Below, piece by piece: positions 6,727-16,030 of a DNA stretch of 64,000 nucleotides. Every line of letters begins with the position of its first letter. Within the stretch, counting starts at the first letter, position 1. A program made the translations under genes and the position numbers. The notes beneath the pieces were generated by a model that had not been told where the DNA came from, made no database searches, and saw only the letters and a program-made list of their open reading frames with translations. The stretch covers positions 930,001 through 994,000 of the forward strand of contig NZ_FQWW01000001.1 in NCBI RefSeq assembly GCF_900129795.1, in the 5' to 3' direction. This DNA comes from Flavobacterium sp. CF108. Lineage in GTDB: Bacteria; Bacteroidota; Bacteroidia; Flavobacteriales; Flavobacteriaceae.

Positions 6727-9447
6727 TTAGTCTAAAACCAAACCTATCTGGCCGTCGTCATCTAATTCTGTTTCTACAGGATCATCTTCTGATACTTCTG
6801 GTTTTTCAGGAATTTCTTCGACTGGCTCTTCGTAAGGAAGCGGGTCTAATAAATTAACCTGTTTTAGCTTATCTGTAGTTAATTGATTTCCTAAGGCTTT
6901 GAAACCTTTTACAGCTATAAAGTCCTCAACATCAATATGTAAATCTTCTTTTTGAACTCCTTTTACTTTCGCAAAAACCAATTGTGCTACCGGACGATAA
7001 TCTGTTGAGACAATTTCTAATTGCGAATTTGGATGGTCTGTAATAAAACTTTCTTCTTTACCTTCGTTTTCAACAAGGAAACGTTTTAAGAAATAACGCT
7101 CTTTTTCTCCATCATAATAAATAGCCGAAATAGGCTTTTTAGGTTTCCATTTTTCCAAAATAATCATATCTTCCTCAAAATGAGTCGACAATTCTGGAAT
7201 AATGACTTTTAATTTACCTGTCTGGCTTATAACTAAGATTTTATCGCTTGGTTTAAATTCACCTAACAATTCACCTCTTGCATCAACATTTAAACGTTTT
7301 ACGGTATCATCAAACCAAACTTTTCTTGGCAGTAAAGTCGATATTCCTTTTTCTTTTAATTCAATTTTCTTGATTGGATATTTCGTTACCAAATTTCCTT
7401 TTGAGGCACGTCCTTTAATAGCCAGTTTAGCAAAATCAATATCGAATTTCAATTTTTTGATTGTTCCTACCTGACGTAATAATATGGTAACAACCTCTGC
7501 TTCTCCGTTTGGATTATGTGAAAAATAAACAACCTGCGAACCATTTGTTCCGTTTGTTAAATCATAAGCTTTATCACGTGTTACTCCCGTAACATTAAAA
7601 CGTTTTATATATGAAGGGCCTGATTTACCGTCACGGTACATCATATTATAAATCGTTCGTTTATCACTCTTATCAAAAACAGCAATGTGTATAATATCTT
7701 TTCCGATAAATGTTTTTGCATCGACTTTTGTAATCATCATTTTACCGTCGCGTAAAAACACAATTACATCATCAATGTCAGAACAATCGGCTACGTATTC
7801 GTCCTTCTTTAAACTGGTTCCTACGAAACCTTCTTCTCGGTTTACAAATAGTTTTGTATTACGCAAAACTACTTTTGTAGCTTCAACATTATCAAAAACA
7901 CGAAGTTCAGTCTGACGTTCACGGCCTTTTCCGTATTTCTCTTTTAATTTGGTGAAATAGGCAATCGCAAAATCTGTTAAATGCTCCAGATTATGCTCTA
8001 CTTCTTTCATTTCGTCTTCTAACTTCGCGATAAAATCATCAGCTTTATCAGAGTCAAAACGAGTAATACGAATCATTGGTATTTGAGTCAAACGTTGTAA
8101 ATCATCATCGTTAATTTCTCTAACGAATGATTTTTTGAAAGGCTCAAAACGGTCGTATAAATATTTATAAAGTGATTCTCTGTCAGAATACAATTTGAAA
8201 TCAATGTACATTTCTTCACGAATGAAGATTTTCTCCAAAGTAGAAAAATGCCATTTATTTTTTAATTCTTCTAACTGAATCTCTAATTCCTGACGAAGTA
8301 AATCAACTGTTCTGTGTGTTGAAATTTTCAACATTTCAGAAACTCCAATAAACAATGGTTTGTTGTCTTCAATAACGCATCCTAAAGGCGCAACAGAGGT
8401 TTCACAGGCTGTAAAAGCAAACAAAGCATCGATTGTTTTATCCGGTGAAACGCCCGGAAAAAGGTGAATTAAAATCTCAACATCCGCAGCGGTATTGTCT
8501 TCAATTTTCTTTATTTTGATTTTACCTTTATCATTGGCTTTCAAAATACTATCAATTAAAGTCGATGTGTTGGTAGAAAACGGAATTTGTGTAATCACCA
8601 AAGTATTTTTATCTAATTGCGAAATTTTAGCACGCACACGCACACGTCCGCCGCGAAATCCATCATTATAATTGGAAACATCGGCAATACCTGCGGTCAT
8701 AAAATCAGGATATAGCGTAAAGGCTTTTCCTTTTAAAATTTTAATCGAAGCATCAATTAATTCATTGAAATTATGAGGCAAAACTTTTGTCGAAAGTCCA
8801 ACTGCAATACCTTCTGCTCCCTGTGCCAAAAGCAATGGGAATTTTACCGGAAGATTGTTTGGCTCTGCACGACGTCCGTCATACGAAACACCCCAGTCTG
8901 TAATTTTTGGAGAATACAAAACCTCCAAAGCAAATTTAGATAAACGTGCCTCAATATAACGCGAAGCTGCTGCTCCATCGCCCGTTAAGATATTTCCCCA
9001 GTTTCCCTGGCAGTCAATTAATAAATCTTTCTGACCAATTTGTACCATGGCGTCACCAATACTTGCATCTCCGTGTGGGTGATACTGCATGGTGTGACCT
9101 ACAACATTGGCAACTTTATTATAACGACCATCATCCAGCTCTTTTAAAGAGTGCATGATACGACGCTGAACAGGTTTAAATCCGTCCTCGATAGCAGGAA
9201 CTGCACGTTCTAGAATTACATATGAAGCATAATCCAAAAACCAGTCTTTGTACATTCCCGTTACTTTGGTAATAACGTCTTCTCCTTCTTCTTCTTGATT
9301 TTCGTAAAAATGCTGTCCTTCAAAATGTTTAGCATCTACGTTGATAATCTCATCGTCATCTCCATCCTGATTGTCATCCGTCAGGTTTTCGTCTTGATTA
9401 TTTTCGTCGTCGTTTGGAATTATGTTATCGTCTTCTTCGTCTTTCAT
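6727..9447 (-). CDS. parC: DNA topoisomerase IV subunit A
   Basis: This 906-residue type IIA topoisomerase A subunit cuts and passes duplex DNA together with ParE. An unusually acidic N-terminal extension of about 70 residues precedes the winged-helix/tower core (ASYVILERAVPAIEDGFKPV). The catalytic tyrosine is in AAASRYIEARLS, near residue 163. The C-terminal region carries beta-pinwheel-like repeats but no canonical GyrA box (QRRGGKG); the nearest stretch is GRASKGN, which favours topoisomerase IV over gyrase. At the position of the quinolone-relevant Ser (HPHGDS in E. coli) this protein has Ala (HPHGDASIGDAM). It lies downstream of parE in the same orientation with one lipoprotein gene between. 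Confidence 0.88.
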   Translation of the reverse strand: MKDEEDDNIIPNDDENNQDENLTDDNQDGDDDEIINVDAKHFEGQHFYENQEEEGEDVITKVTGMYKDWFLDYASYVILERAVPAIEDGFKPVQRRIMHSLKELDDGRYNKVANVVGHTMQYHPHGDASIGDAMVQIGQKDLLIDCQGNWGNILTGDGAAASRYIEARLSKFALEVLYSPKITDWGVSYDGRRAEPNNLPVKFPLLLAQGAEGIAVGLSTKVLPHNFNELIDASIKILKGKAFTLYPDFMTAGIADVSNYNDGFRGGRVRVRAKISQLDKNTLVITQIPFSTNTSTLIDSILKANDKGKIKIKKIEDNTAADVEILIHLFPGVSPDKTIDALFAFTACETSVAPLGCVIEDNKPLFIGVSEMLKISTHRTVDLLRQELEIQLEELKNKWHFSTLEKIFIREEMYIDFKLYSDRESLYKYLYDRFEPFKKSFVREINDDDLQRLTQIPMIRITRFDSDKADDFIAKLEDEMKEVEHNLEHLTDFAIAYFTKLKEKYGKGRERQTELRVFDNVEATKVVLRNTKLFVNREEGFVGTSLKKDEYVADCSDIDDVIVFLRDGKMMITKVDAKTFIGKDIIHIAVFDKSDKRTIYNMMYRDGKSGPSYIKRFNVTGVTRDKAYDLTNGTNGSQVVYFSHNPNGEAEVVTILLRQVGTIKKLKFDIDFAKLAIKGRASKGNLVTKYPIKKIELKEKGISTLLPRKVWFDDTVKRLNVDARGELLGEFKPSDKILVISQTGKLKVIIPELSTHFEEDMIILEKWKPKKPISAIYYDGEKERYFLKRFLVENEGKEESFITDHPNSQLEIVSTDYRPVAQLVFAKVKGVQKEDLHIDVEDFIAVKGFKALGNQLTTDKLKQVNLLDPLPYEEPVEEIPEKPEVSEDDPVETELDDDGQIGLVLD

Positions 9448-9490
9448 TTTATATGCTGAATTATTTCAGTATTTTATTTAATGCTATAAT

Positions 9491-10093
9491 CTAGTATCCT
9501 TTTTTTCTTAAAATATCATATTCCTTTTGCTCATCATCATAATCAATGAAAAGCTTAATTCCGAATTTTTTAAATAAATCGCCCATTTCGTACAAGCAAT
9601 ATTTTTGAAATCCATCAATATTAGCTGAATTTCTAGAACCGTTACAACTTATACAAAACTCATTATAAGCAACAATTCTGTTTTTATTATCTCTAAATAA
9701 AATCATGTGTCTTGGTCTATAACAAGCAGCAGAAATTTCTTCAGGAACACAAGTATCACAAACTACCAAATTTAAAAGTTCTTTTTCTTGGATTTTATTT
9801 AAAATAACTCTCTCTTGTATCATGGTACTATCAAAAGTTAATTTATAATTATCCACTAATACTTTTCGAAATGGCTGTTCTCCTTTATACTTTACTGTAT
9901 CCCACATTATTCTATCATAGTAAGACACCAGTTCAATTTTTGAAAAGTTCTTTAACGGAAAATCTCTTTTATTAATTACTTTGCTTACTGATTTTACAAT
10001 CGGAATTCCCTCAGGTTCTTTCGGTGTCTTCGGTTTTTCATTTTTACAAGAAACTAAGGCCAAAGCAGTAATCAATAAAAATATTTTCCTCAT
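9491..10093 (-). CDS. cysteine-rich lipoprotein between parE and parC
   Basis: The 200-residue protein starts with a lipoprotein signal (LLITALALVSCKNE, lipid Cys near residue 16). The mature part contains two CxxC pairs (CDTC and CISC, about 42 residues apart) plus further Cys in AACYRP, which suggests a metal site or disulfides. I recognise no known family. It sits 22 nt after parE and 43 nt before parC on the same strand, so it appears inserted in the topoisomerase IV operon although it must act in the envelope. No functional link to topoisomerase is evident. Confidence 0.75.
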   Translation of the reverse strand: MRKIFLLITALALVSCKNEKPKTPKEPEGIPIVKSVSKVINKRDFPLKNFSKIELVSYYDRIMWDTVKYKGEQPFRKVLVDNYKLTFDSTMIQERVILNKIQEKELLNLVVCDTCVPEEISAACYRPRHMILFRDNKNRIVAYNEFCISCNGSRNSANIDGFQKYCLYEMGDLFKKFGIKLFIDYDDEQKEYDILRKKGY

Positions 10094-10115
10094 TTAGTAA
10101 ATCTTTGAGTTATTT

Positions 10116-11984
10116 CTAAACCTCCTCAAGCTCATCAATCTCCACCTTCAAATTCTTGATAATAAACTCTTGTCTGTCTGGTGTATTTTTACCCATATAG
10201 AAAGATAATAACTGCTCAATCGAAGTATGTTTATCCATCATAACCGGATCAAGGCGGATTGTGTCTCCAATAAAGTTTTTGAACTCATCTGGAGAAATCT
10301 CTCCTAAACCTTTAAATCGGGTGATTTCTGGTTTTGGTTTTAGTTTCTCGATCGCGTCTTTTCTTTCTTCTTCAGAATAACAATAAATTGTTTCTTTTTT
10401 ATTTCGAACCCTGAAAAGAGGAGTTTGTAATATATACAAATGTCCTTCTTTGATTAATTCTGGGAAAAACTGAAGGAAAAACGTGATCAACAACAAACGA
10501 ATGTGCATTCCGTCGACATCGGCATCGGTTGCGATTACGATGTTGTTGTAACGTAATTTTTCTAAACCGTCTTCAATATCAAGTGCAGCCTGCAATAGAT
10601 TGAATTCTTCATTTTCATACACAATTTTTTTAGTCATTCCGTATGAGTTCAAAGGCTTACCACGCAAACTGAAAACCGCTTGTGTATTTACGTCACGCGA
10701 CTTTGTAATCGATCCGGAAGCCGAATCTCCCTCGGTAATAAAAAGCGTACTTTCTAAGTTTCTTGGGTTTTTAGTATCTGGAAGATGCGCACGGCAGTCT
10801 CTTAATTTTTTATTGTGAAGATTCGCTTTTTTAGCACGATCTGTCGCCAGTTTTCTAATTCCTGATAATTCTTTTCTTTCTCGTTCTGCCTGAAGAATTT
10901 TGCGTAACAAAGCATCTGCAGTCGGAGGATTTTTATGGAGGTAATTATCTAATTTGGTTTTGATAAAATCGTTTACGAAAGTACGAACAGAAACTGCTGG
11001 CGTTCCATCATCAGAACCCATATCTGTAGAACCTAATTTTGTTTTGGTCTGAGACTCAAAAACCGGTTCCATAACTTTAATACTAATCGCACTCACAATC
11101 GATTTTCTAACATCTGATGCTTCGAAATTCTTATTGTAAAACTCACGAATCGTTTTTACAACCGCTTCACGATACGCCGCTAAGTGCGTTCCTCCCTGTG
11201 TTGTATTCTGACCATTGACAAAAGAGTGATATTCTTCGCTATATTGCGTTTTACTATGTGTTAACGCAACTTCGATATCATGATCTTTTAAATGGATAAT
11301 TGGATATTCTAAATCATCTTCGCTGATTGTTTCTTCTAATAAATCACGAAGTCCGTTTTCTGAGTAATATTTTTCTCCGTTGAAAATAATCGTCAAACCA
11401 TTGTTTAAGTAACAATAGTTTTTAACCATTTTGATAACGTATTCTAAACGGAATTTATAATTTTTGAAAATCGTTTCGTCTGGCGTAAAAGTTACTTTGG
11501 TTCCTTTTCGCTTTGTGGTTTCGATTATGTCTTCTTCAAGAACTAAATTTCCGGCAGAAAACTCTGCTCCTTTTTGTTTATCATCACGAACAGATTCTAC
11601 ACGAAAATAATTTGAAAGTGCATTTACCGCTTTTGTTCCGACACCGTTCAAACCTACCGATTTCTGGAAAGCTTTAGAATCGTACTTTCCACCCGTATTC
11701 ATTTTCGAAACTACATCGACTACTTTTCCTAACGGAATTCCACGTCCGTAATCACGAACAGAAACCGTTTTATCTTTAATCGTTACCTCAATAGTTTTTC
11801 CTGAGCCCATTACGAACTCATCGATACAGTTATCTAAAACCTCTTTTAAAAGAATATAAATACCATCATCCGGCGAAGATCCGTCTCCCAACTTCCCGAT
11901 ATACATTCCGGGACGCATACGGATATGTTCTTTCCAATCGAGTGATCGAATATTATCTTCGGTATATTGATTTTGCTCTAGCAT
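10116..11984 (-). CDS. parE: DNA topoisomerase IV subunit B
   Basis: The ATG at 11984 gives 622 residues; the longer frame back to 12026 would use TTG and adds residues unlike the family. The N-terminal GHKL ATPase has [12 protein letters not shown] (catalytic Glu, Mg-binding Asn), VRDYGRGIP and [14 protein letters not shown]. The TOPRIM domain shows [12 protein letters not shown] and [10 protein letters not shown], and the C-terminus has [13 protein letters not shown]. These are the hallmarks of type IIA B subunits, and the length is typical of ParE/GyrB without extra inserts. It is the first gene of the parE - lipoprotein - parC group. Pairing with a subunit that lacks the GyrA box supports ParE over GyrB. 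Confidence 0.88.
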   Translation of the reverse strand: MLEQNQYTEDNIRSLDWKEHIRMRPGMYIGKLGDGSSPDDGIYILLKEVLDNCIDEFVMGSGKTIEVTIKDKTVSVRDYGRGIPLGKVVDVVSKMNTGGKYDSKAFQKSVGLNGVGTKAVNALSNYFRVESVRDDKQKGAEFSAGNLVLEEDIIETTKRKGTKVTFTPDETIFKNYKFRLEYVIKMVKNYCYLNNGLTIIFNGEKYYSENGLRDLLEETISEDDLEYPIIHLKDHDIEVALTHSKTQYSEEYHSFVNGQNTTQGGTHLAAYREAVVKTIREFYNKNFEASDVRKSIVSAISIKVMEPVFESQTKTKLGSTDMGSDDGTPAVSVRTFVNDFIKTKLDNYLHKNPPTADALLRKILQAERERKELSGIRKLATDRAKKANLHNKKLRDCRAHLPDTKNPRNLESTLFITEGDSASGSITKSRDVNTQAVFSLRGKPLNSYGMTKKIVYENEEFNLLQAALDIEDGLEKLRYNNIVIATDADVDGMHIRLLLITFFLQFFPELIKEGHLYILQTPLFRVRNKKETIYCYSEEERKDAIEKLKPKPEITRFKGLGEISPDEFKNFIGDTIRLDPVMMDKHTSIEQLLSFYMGKNTPDRQEFIIKNLKVEIDELEEV

Positions 11985-12146
11985 AAAGTGAATTGGATTT
12001 TTGGCTAATGTACCATTTATCGGCAAAAAATGAAAGCGTATTTATTTTTTGTTACGAATAATAACAGGTTTTAAATCTATTTAAATTGATTTTAAAATAA
12101 TACGACCGTTAAAAATATAAAAAATCAGCTATGAAACAAAAAAATA

Positions 12147-13322
12147 CTATTTGATTCCGAGTACTTCTTTTGCCAAAGCAATCATTTCGGGCGTTCCCGT
12201 ATTTTTGTTTTTTTCGTCAGAAAGTTTGACTACACCCTGCCAATGTGTATTATCTGGTTTTGTATCGGTTAATTTTATCACCATATTCATCGCTGGAAGT
12301 CCAACATCATTGGTGAAATTTGTTCCAATTCCGAATGACATTTTAATTTTATCCTGACAGAAATCGACTATCGTTTTTACTTTTTCAAAATTTAAGGAAT
12401 CTGAAAAAACAATAGCTTTCGATTTTGGATCAATTCCCATTTTAGTATAATGTCCAATTACTTTTTTGGCAAATTCAATTGGATCTCCGCTGTCATGCCG
12501 AACGCCGTCAAAAAGTTTGGAATATTTTTTATCAAATTGATTGAAAAATATTTCTGTGGTGTAAGTGTCTGTTAAGGCAATTCCGAGATCTCCGCCGTAA
12601 ACTTGTGTCCAATGTTCCAGACTTATAGAATTGGCCATTTTAAAGCCGTATTGCGCAGCATGAAACATAAACCATTCGTGTGCATGCGTACCTAACGGAC
12701 GTTTGTTATTAACCATTGCAAAATGTACATTGCTGGTTCCTATAAAACTTTGTCCGCCAAAAGTTCCTAAAGTTTCGTTTACCAAGTTATGGACATCATA
12801 AGAATGGCGGCGTCTTGTGCCGAATTCTAAAATAGAAACGCCTAGTTTATTGTAATTATCGATTTTATCTTTCGTGAGATTTTTAATGGCTTCATCATTT
12901 AAACGGATTAAATGATTTGATTTATAAAAAAGTTCCGAAATCAGAGCCATCAATGGAACTTCCCATAAAATAGTCCGATACCAAAAACCTTCAACTGTAA
13001 CTTTAATTTCTGAACCTTCCTGACTAATCTGTACTTCTGACGGATCGAAACTATATCCCTGTAAAAAATCTAAATAAGTTGGATCAAGATAAGGGCAGTA
13101 ATGTGACAGATAATGTTTTTCTTCTTTGGTTAAACGAAGATCTGCCAATGCATCTACAGAACGACGGAGTAAATCTGCAAAACCAGCCGGAAATTTATGT
13201 TTTCCTCGATTGATAAATGCGTATCGAACCTTTGCCTTTGGAAAAAGCCTTATTACAGCATGCTGCATTGTAAATTTATAGAAATCATTGTCTAAAATCG
13301 ATTTCAAAAAAGTTGTCTCCAT
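12147..13322 (-). CDS. pncB: nicotinate phosphoribosyltransferase
   Basis: This 391-residue enzyme converts nicotinate and PRPP to nicotinate mononucleotide in the NAD salvage (Preiss-Handler) pathway, coupled to ATP use. Diagnostic stretches are NDFYKFTMQHAVI at the N-terminus, FGTRRRHSYD, GTHAHEWFMFHAAQYGF with the phosphorylatable His near residue 214, ALTDTYTTEIFF and FDGVRHDSGDP. Length fits bacterial PncB. It appears to be a single gene: a 33-bp palindrome lies just upstream of its ATG, and 160 nt separate it from parE. Confidence 0.93.
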   Translation of the reverse strand: METTFLKSILDNDFYKFTMQHAVIRLFPKAKVRYAFINRGKHKFPAGFADLLRRSVDALADLRLTKEEKHYLSHYCPYLDPTYLDFLQGYSFDPSEVQISQEGSEIKVTVEGFWYRTILWEVPLMALISELFYKSNHLIRLNDEAIKNLTKDKIDNYNKLGVSILEFGTRRRHSYDVHNLVNETLGTFGGQSFIGTSNVHFAMVNNKRPLGTHAHEWFMFHAAQYGFKMANSISLEHWTQVYGGDLGIALTDTYTTEIFFNQFDKKYSKLFDGVRHDSGDPIEFAKKVIGHYTKMGIDPKSKAIVFSDSLNFEKVKTIVDFCQDKIKMSFGIGTNFTNDVGLPAMNMVIKLTDTKPDNTHWQGVVKLSDEKNKNTGTPEMIALAKEVLGIK

Positions 13323-13337
13323 ATCGCATTAATTCAA

Positions 13338-13370
13338 TTCCTGAATTGCTAAGATACGGCAATTCAGGAA
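13338..13370. promoter_or_regulatory. 33-bp perfect palindrome upstream of pncB
   Basis: TTCCTGAATTGC, a 9-nt spacer and GCAATTCAGGAA form a perfect 12-bp inverted repeat ending 15 nt before the pncB ATG. On the minus strand the spacer contains TATCTTAG, one base off the TAnnTTTG -7 element. There is no T-run as expected for a terminator. It could be an operator over the pncB promoter, or a terminator for the gene pair upstream. Confidence 0.45.
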
Positions 13371-13403
13371 AAGAAGAAAATCTCCCGATAAACAATATGG
13401 TCT

Positions 13404-14384
13404 TTATTTTGGAATAACTTTAAAAGAAACAATACTATTTGTGTCTACAAAAATTGTAATGTATTCGCCAATATTATTATCGTAGGGAATTTGAAATTCT
13501 AAACCACCTCTTTTTTCTTTTGCGTTTTTAATCAAAACGGGCTGATTCCTTTTGTTTAAATAAAAAACCTGATCAGACTTTTTCACATTTTTAATTTCAA
13601 CATCAATTTTATCTCCATATTTAGCTTCAATAATTCCAGTAGTTGGAGATTTAATTTTAAAATCATTCTCGATTGTTTTGTTGTAAATTAAAGGTCCGTT
13701 AAGAAAAGCATCTTTATCTAATCTATCACCTAAATAAGAACCTGAATCAGGGAAATGTTTAGCGAAAAAATAATCCGGATCTGTATCAAAGTAAACCGAT
13801 GAAAAATCATTTACCATTCTGCCTTTGCTATTATCAAAATAACCCTGTCCCCAAGTCACATCAATCAAACGCCATTTTCTGTCAATTAAAACAATATTCC
13901 ATGCATGATTTGAAGAAGTAGTTTTTCGGCCGATATCTCTTAATGAAATTTTAGAATCTCCTCTTATTATCTCAGATCTCAAGCCTGTTAATTCTGCTAA
14001 ATGTTGATACAAAGCAGTAAATCCTTCGCAGACTGCTTTTTTAGAACTAAAGGCTTTTTGCCATAATCTGTCATTCAGTTCTTTGATTTTGCGTTGTTTT
14101 TCGGCTTCAGTTGAATAACTAAATCCCTGCGTTCTCTGCGGATTCAAAAAAGCATTGTAATCATACTTTATATTGAACGCAATCCAGCTATAAATGGCTC
14201 TCGCTTTATCTCCATCAGATTTAAAATCTTCCTGAATTCGTTCTGCTAATTTTTCTGCCGTATTAAAATTTTTAGGATATTTTAATACGATTTTATCAAC
14301 CTCATTATATTTCTGTGCAAATGTTGAACAAACAAAAATGATATTCAACAAAAGGAATATAAAACCAAACTTTCTTGTATTCAT
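13404..14384 (-). CDS. secreted transglutaminase-like cysteine protease fold protein
   Basis: The 326-residue protein has a Sec signal peptide (LLNIIFVCSTFAQ). A transglutaminase-like domain follows, with a full catalytic triad: Cys119 in KKAVCEGFTALY, His160 in SSNHAWNIV and Asp175 in WRLIDVTWG. A C-terminal beta-rich region of about 100 residues follows. Such bacterial proteins act in the periplasm or outside as peptidases or cross-linkers; the substrate cannot be told. It starts 3 nt after the FMN reductase gene ends, so the two are probably co-transcribed. Confidence 0.82.
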   Translation of the reverse strand: MNTRKFGFIFLLLNIIFVCSTFAQKYNEVDKIVLKYPKNFNTAEKLAERIQEDFKSDGDKARAIYSWIAFNIKYDYNAFLNPQRTQGFSYSTEAEKQRKIKELNDRLWQKAFSSKKAVCEGFTALYQHLAELTGLRSEIIRGDSKISLRDIGRKTTSSNHAWNIVLIDRKWRLIDVTWGQGYFDNSKGRMVNDFSSVYFDTDPDYFFAKHFPDSGSYLGDRLDKDAFLNGPLIYNKTIENDFKIKSPTTGIIEAKYGDKIDVEIKNVKKSDQVFYLNKRNQPVLIKNAKEKRGGLEFQIPYDNNIGEYITIFVDTNSIVSFKVIPK

Positions 14385-14387
14385 GTA

Positions 14388-14912
14388 TTAAAAACTTGAT
14401 TTTATGATGTTTTTCAATTCCTGATCTAGTTCAGGGTTTGAAATTTTATTTTGTTCTAAATCGAAATTAGCATTGAAAGAAGGTAAAGAAAATGATCCCT
14501 TAATTTCGCCGCCATAACGTGGAAAAAGATTTTGAGCGATTCCTAAAACAGATGCTCCTCCTCTTCCGCCCGGAGATGTTGCCAATAATAACATGGGAAT
14601 ATGCTGAAAAACATCTTTCTCAATTCGGGAACTCCAGTCGAAAACATTTTTGAAAGCAGCAGAATAGTTTCCGTTATTTTCTGCCATTGAAACAACCAAG
14701 ATATCAGCTTCTTTAAGTTTATTTAAAAAAGCTTTTGCAATTTCATGCTGACCAATTTCTTTTTCGAGATCAACACTAAAAAGAGGCATGGCATAATCGT
14801 TTAAATCTAAAACCTCAACTTGGGCATTTTCAAACAAATTTGCTGCATAAGCCGCTAAACGTTTGTTGATCGATTGACGGCTGTTACTTCCTCCAAAGGC
14901 TATTATTTTCAT
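14388..14912 (-). CDS. NADPH-dependent FMN reductase family protein
   Basis: The 174-residue flavodoxin-fold protein opens with IIAFGGSNSRQSINKRLA, the phosphate-binding loop for FMN. It also carries MAENNGNYSAAFKNVFDW, equivalent to the PEYN-type flavin-contacting loop of the family. It is cytoplasmic and likely reduces flavin, quinone or azo substrates using NAD(P)H; the natural substrate is unknown. It is the first gene of a tight two-gene unit with the transglutaminase-like protein. Confidence 0.85.
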   Translation of the reverse strand: MKIIAFGGSNSRQSINKRLAAYAANLFENAQVEVLDLNDYAMPLFSVDLEKEIGQHEIAKAFLNKLKEADILVVSMAENNGNYSAAFKNVFDWSSRIEKDVFQHIPMLLLATSPGGRGGASVLGIAQNLFPRYGGEIKGSFSLPSFNANFDLEQNKISNPELDQELKNIIKSSF

Positions 14913-15022
14913 ATTGTGGTATTTATATATAATTTGATGTTTTCAAAAATTAAGCCATAAAAGTCATATTGTTTTATTTTAATAAAAACTTAATAGTATG
15001 ACTTTTATAGCTAAAATAAACT

Positions 15023-15940
15023 TTATACGTTTTCAATCTCAAAAATCTCTTTTTTTATTTCTACCGAATAATCATTTGGAGAAATCTGCCCGCCAAAGGA
15101 TTTTGCATATACTTTGGTAAATTCTGCACCAAAATACAATATAATCGCCGAATAATAAACCCAGACCAATATAATAACAACTGAACCTGCGGCCCCGTAA
15201 ACACTGGCAATGGTAGAATTTCCCAAATAAAGTCCAATAGCAAACTTACCTATCATAAATAAAATTGCAGTACACGATGCGCCAATAAATGCATCTTTCC
15301 ATTTAATAATTCCGTCAGGCAAAGTTCTAAATATAATGGCGAACAATAATGTAATACTCGCAAAAACGATAACTAAATTTATTATATAAAAAAAGTAAAC
15401 GGTGCTGTCTGGAAAATACAACTTCAAACGCGCATTTAGAACATCAAGAGTGGCATTGAGCATTAAACTGACCAGCATTAAAAATCCAACCGAAGCAATC
15501 ATAGAAAAGGACATGATCCTGTTTTGAATAAACTTTTTTAAGCCTTTATTGGGTTTAGCGCGCAATCCCCAGATATAATTGATAGAACTCTGAATTTCTG
15601 CAAAAACTCCCGAAGCCCCAATTAAAAGCATCACAACACCAAAAACGGTTACAAAAACATTACTGTCTGATAATTGTACATTTTTTATAGCTTCCTGAAT
15701 CTGTACCGCTGCATTGTTCCCAACCAATCTGTTTATTTGTCCATATAATTGTCCGGTTACGGCTTCTTCTCCAAAAAAGAATCCGCAGATTGTGATAATA
15801 ATGATTAATAAAGGTGGTAATGCAAATATGGTATAATAGGATAATGCTGCGCTTAATTTGATGGCATTATCATCGTTAAATTCTGTAAATGTATTTTTTA
15901 GCAAATACCATGATTTCGAAAAAATATTTTGATTTTTCAT
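15023..15940 (-). CDS. YihY/BrkB family inner-membrane protein
   Basis: The ATG at 15940 gives 305 residues. A longer frame from a TTG at 15976 would place a -7 promoter box inside the coding region. The protein has about six transmembrane helices and the family signature near the N-terminus (DDNAIKLSAALSYYTIFALP). Later landmarks include GASGVFAEIQSSINYIWGL and AAGSVVIILVWVYYSAIILY. Members were once called ribonuclease BN or virulence factor BrkB, but no activity is established for this type. It seems to be transcribed alone. Confidence 0.85.
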   Translation of the reverse strand: MKNQNIFSKSWYLLKNTFTEFNDDNAIKLSAALSYYTIFALPPLLIIIITICGFFFGEEAVTGQLYGQINRLVGNNAAVQIQEAIKNVQLSDSNVFVTVFGVVMLLIGASGVFAEIQSSINYIWGLRAKPNKGLKKFIQNRIMSFSMIASVGFLMLVSLMLNATLDVLNARLKLYFPDSTVYFFYIINLVIVFASITLLFAIIFRTLPDGIIKWKDAFIGASCTAILFMIGKFAIGLYLGNSTIASVYGAAGSVVIILVWVYYSAIILYFGAEFTKVYAKSFGGQISPNDYSVEIKKEIFEIENV

Positions 15941-15963
15941 TTGCTGATTTTTTGATATTCTCT

Positions 15964-15971
15964 CAAATTTA
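15964..15971 (-). promoter_or_regulatory. -7 promoter element of YihY-family gene
   Basis: Read on the minus strand this is TAAATTTG, a perfect TAnnTTTG match 23 nt before the ATG at 15940. It decides the start choice. No TTG at the expected -33 distance is obvious. Confidence 0.5.
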
Positions 15972-16030
15972 CGCAATAATGAAAAATTTTGGATTCTTGA
16001 TTTTTAAGCAGATTTTATATTTTTTCCATG

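Noticed and set aside
7202..7474. Open frame on the plus strand inside parC
   Set aside because: It is antisense to a strongly conserved coding region and its product has no recognisable features. The same holds for the other plus-strand frames within parC and parE.
11985..12026. N-terminal extension of ParE from a TTG
   Set aside because: The added 14 residues are not ParE-like; the ATG at 11984 leads into the conserved start.
15941..15976. N-terminal extension of the YihY-family protein from a TTG
   Set aside because: The extension contains a perfect TAnnTTTG promoter box, and the ATG at 15940 has the normal A-rich leader.
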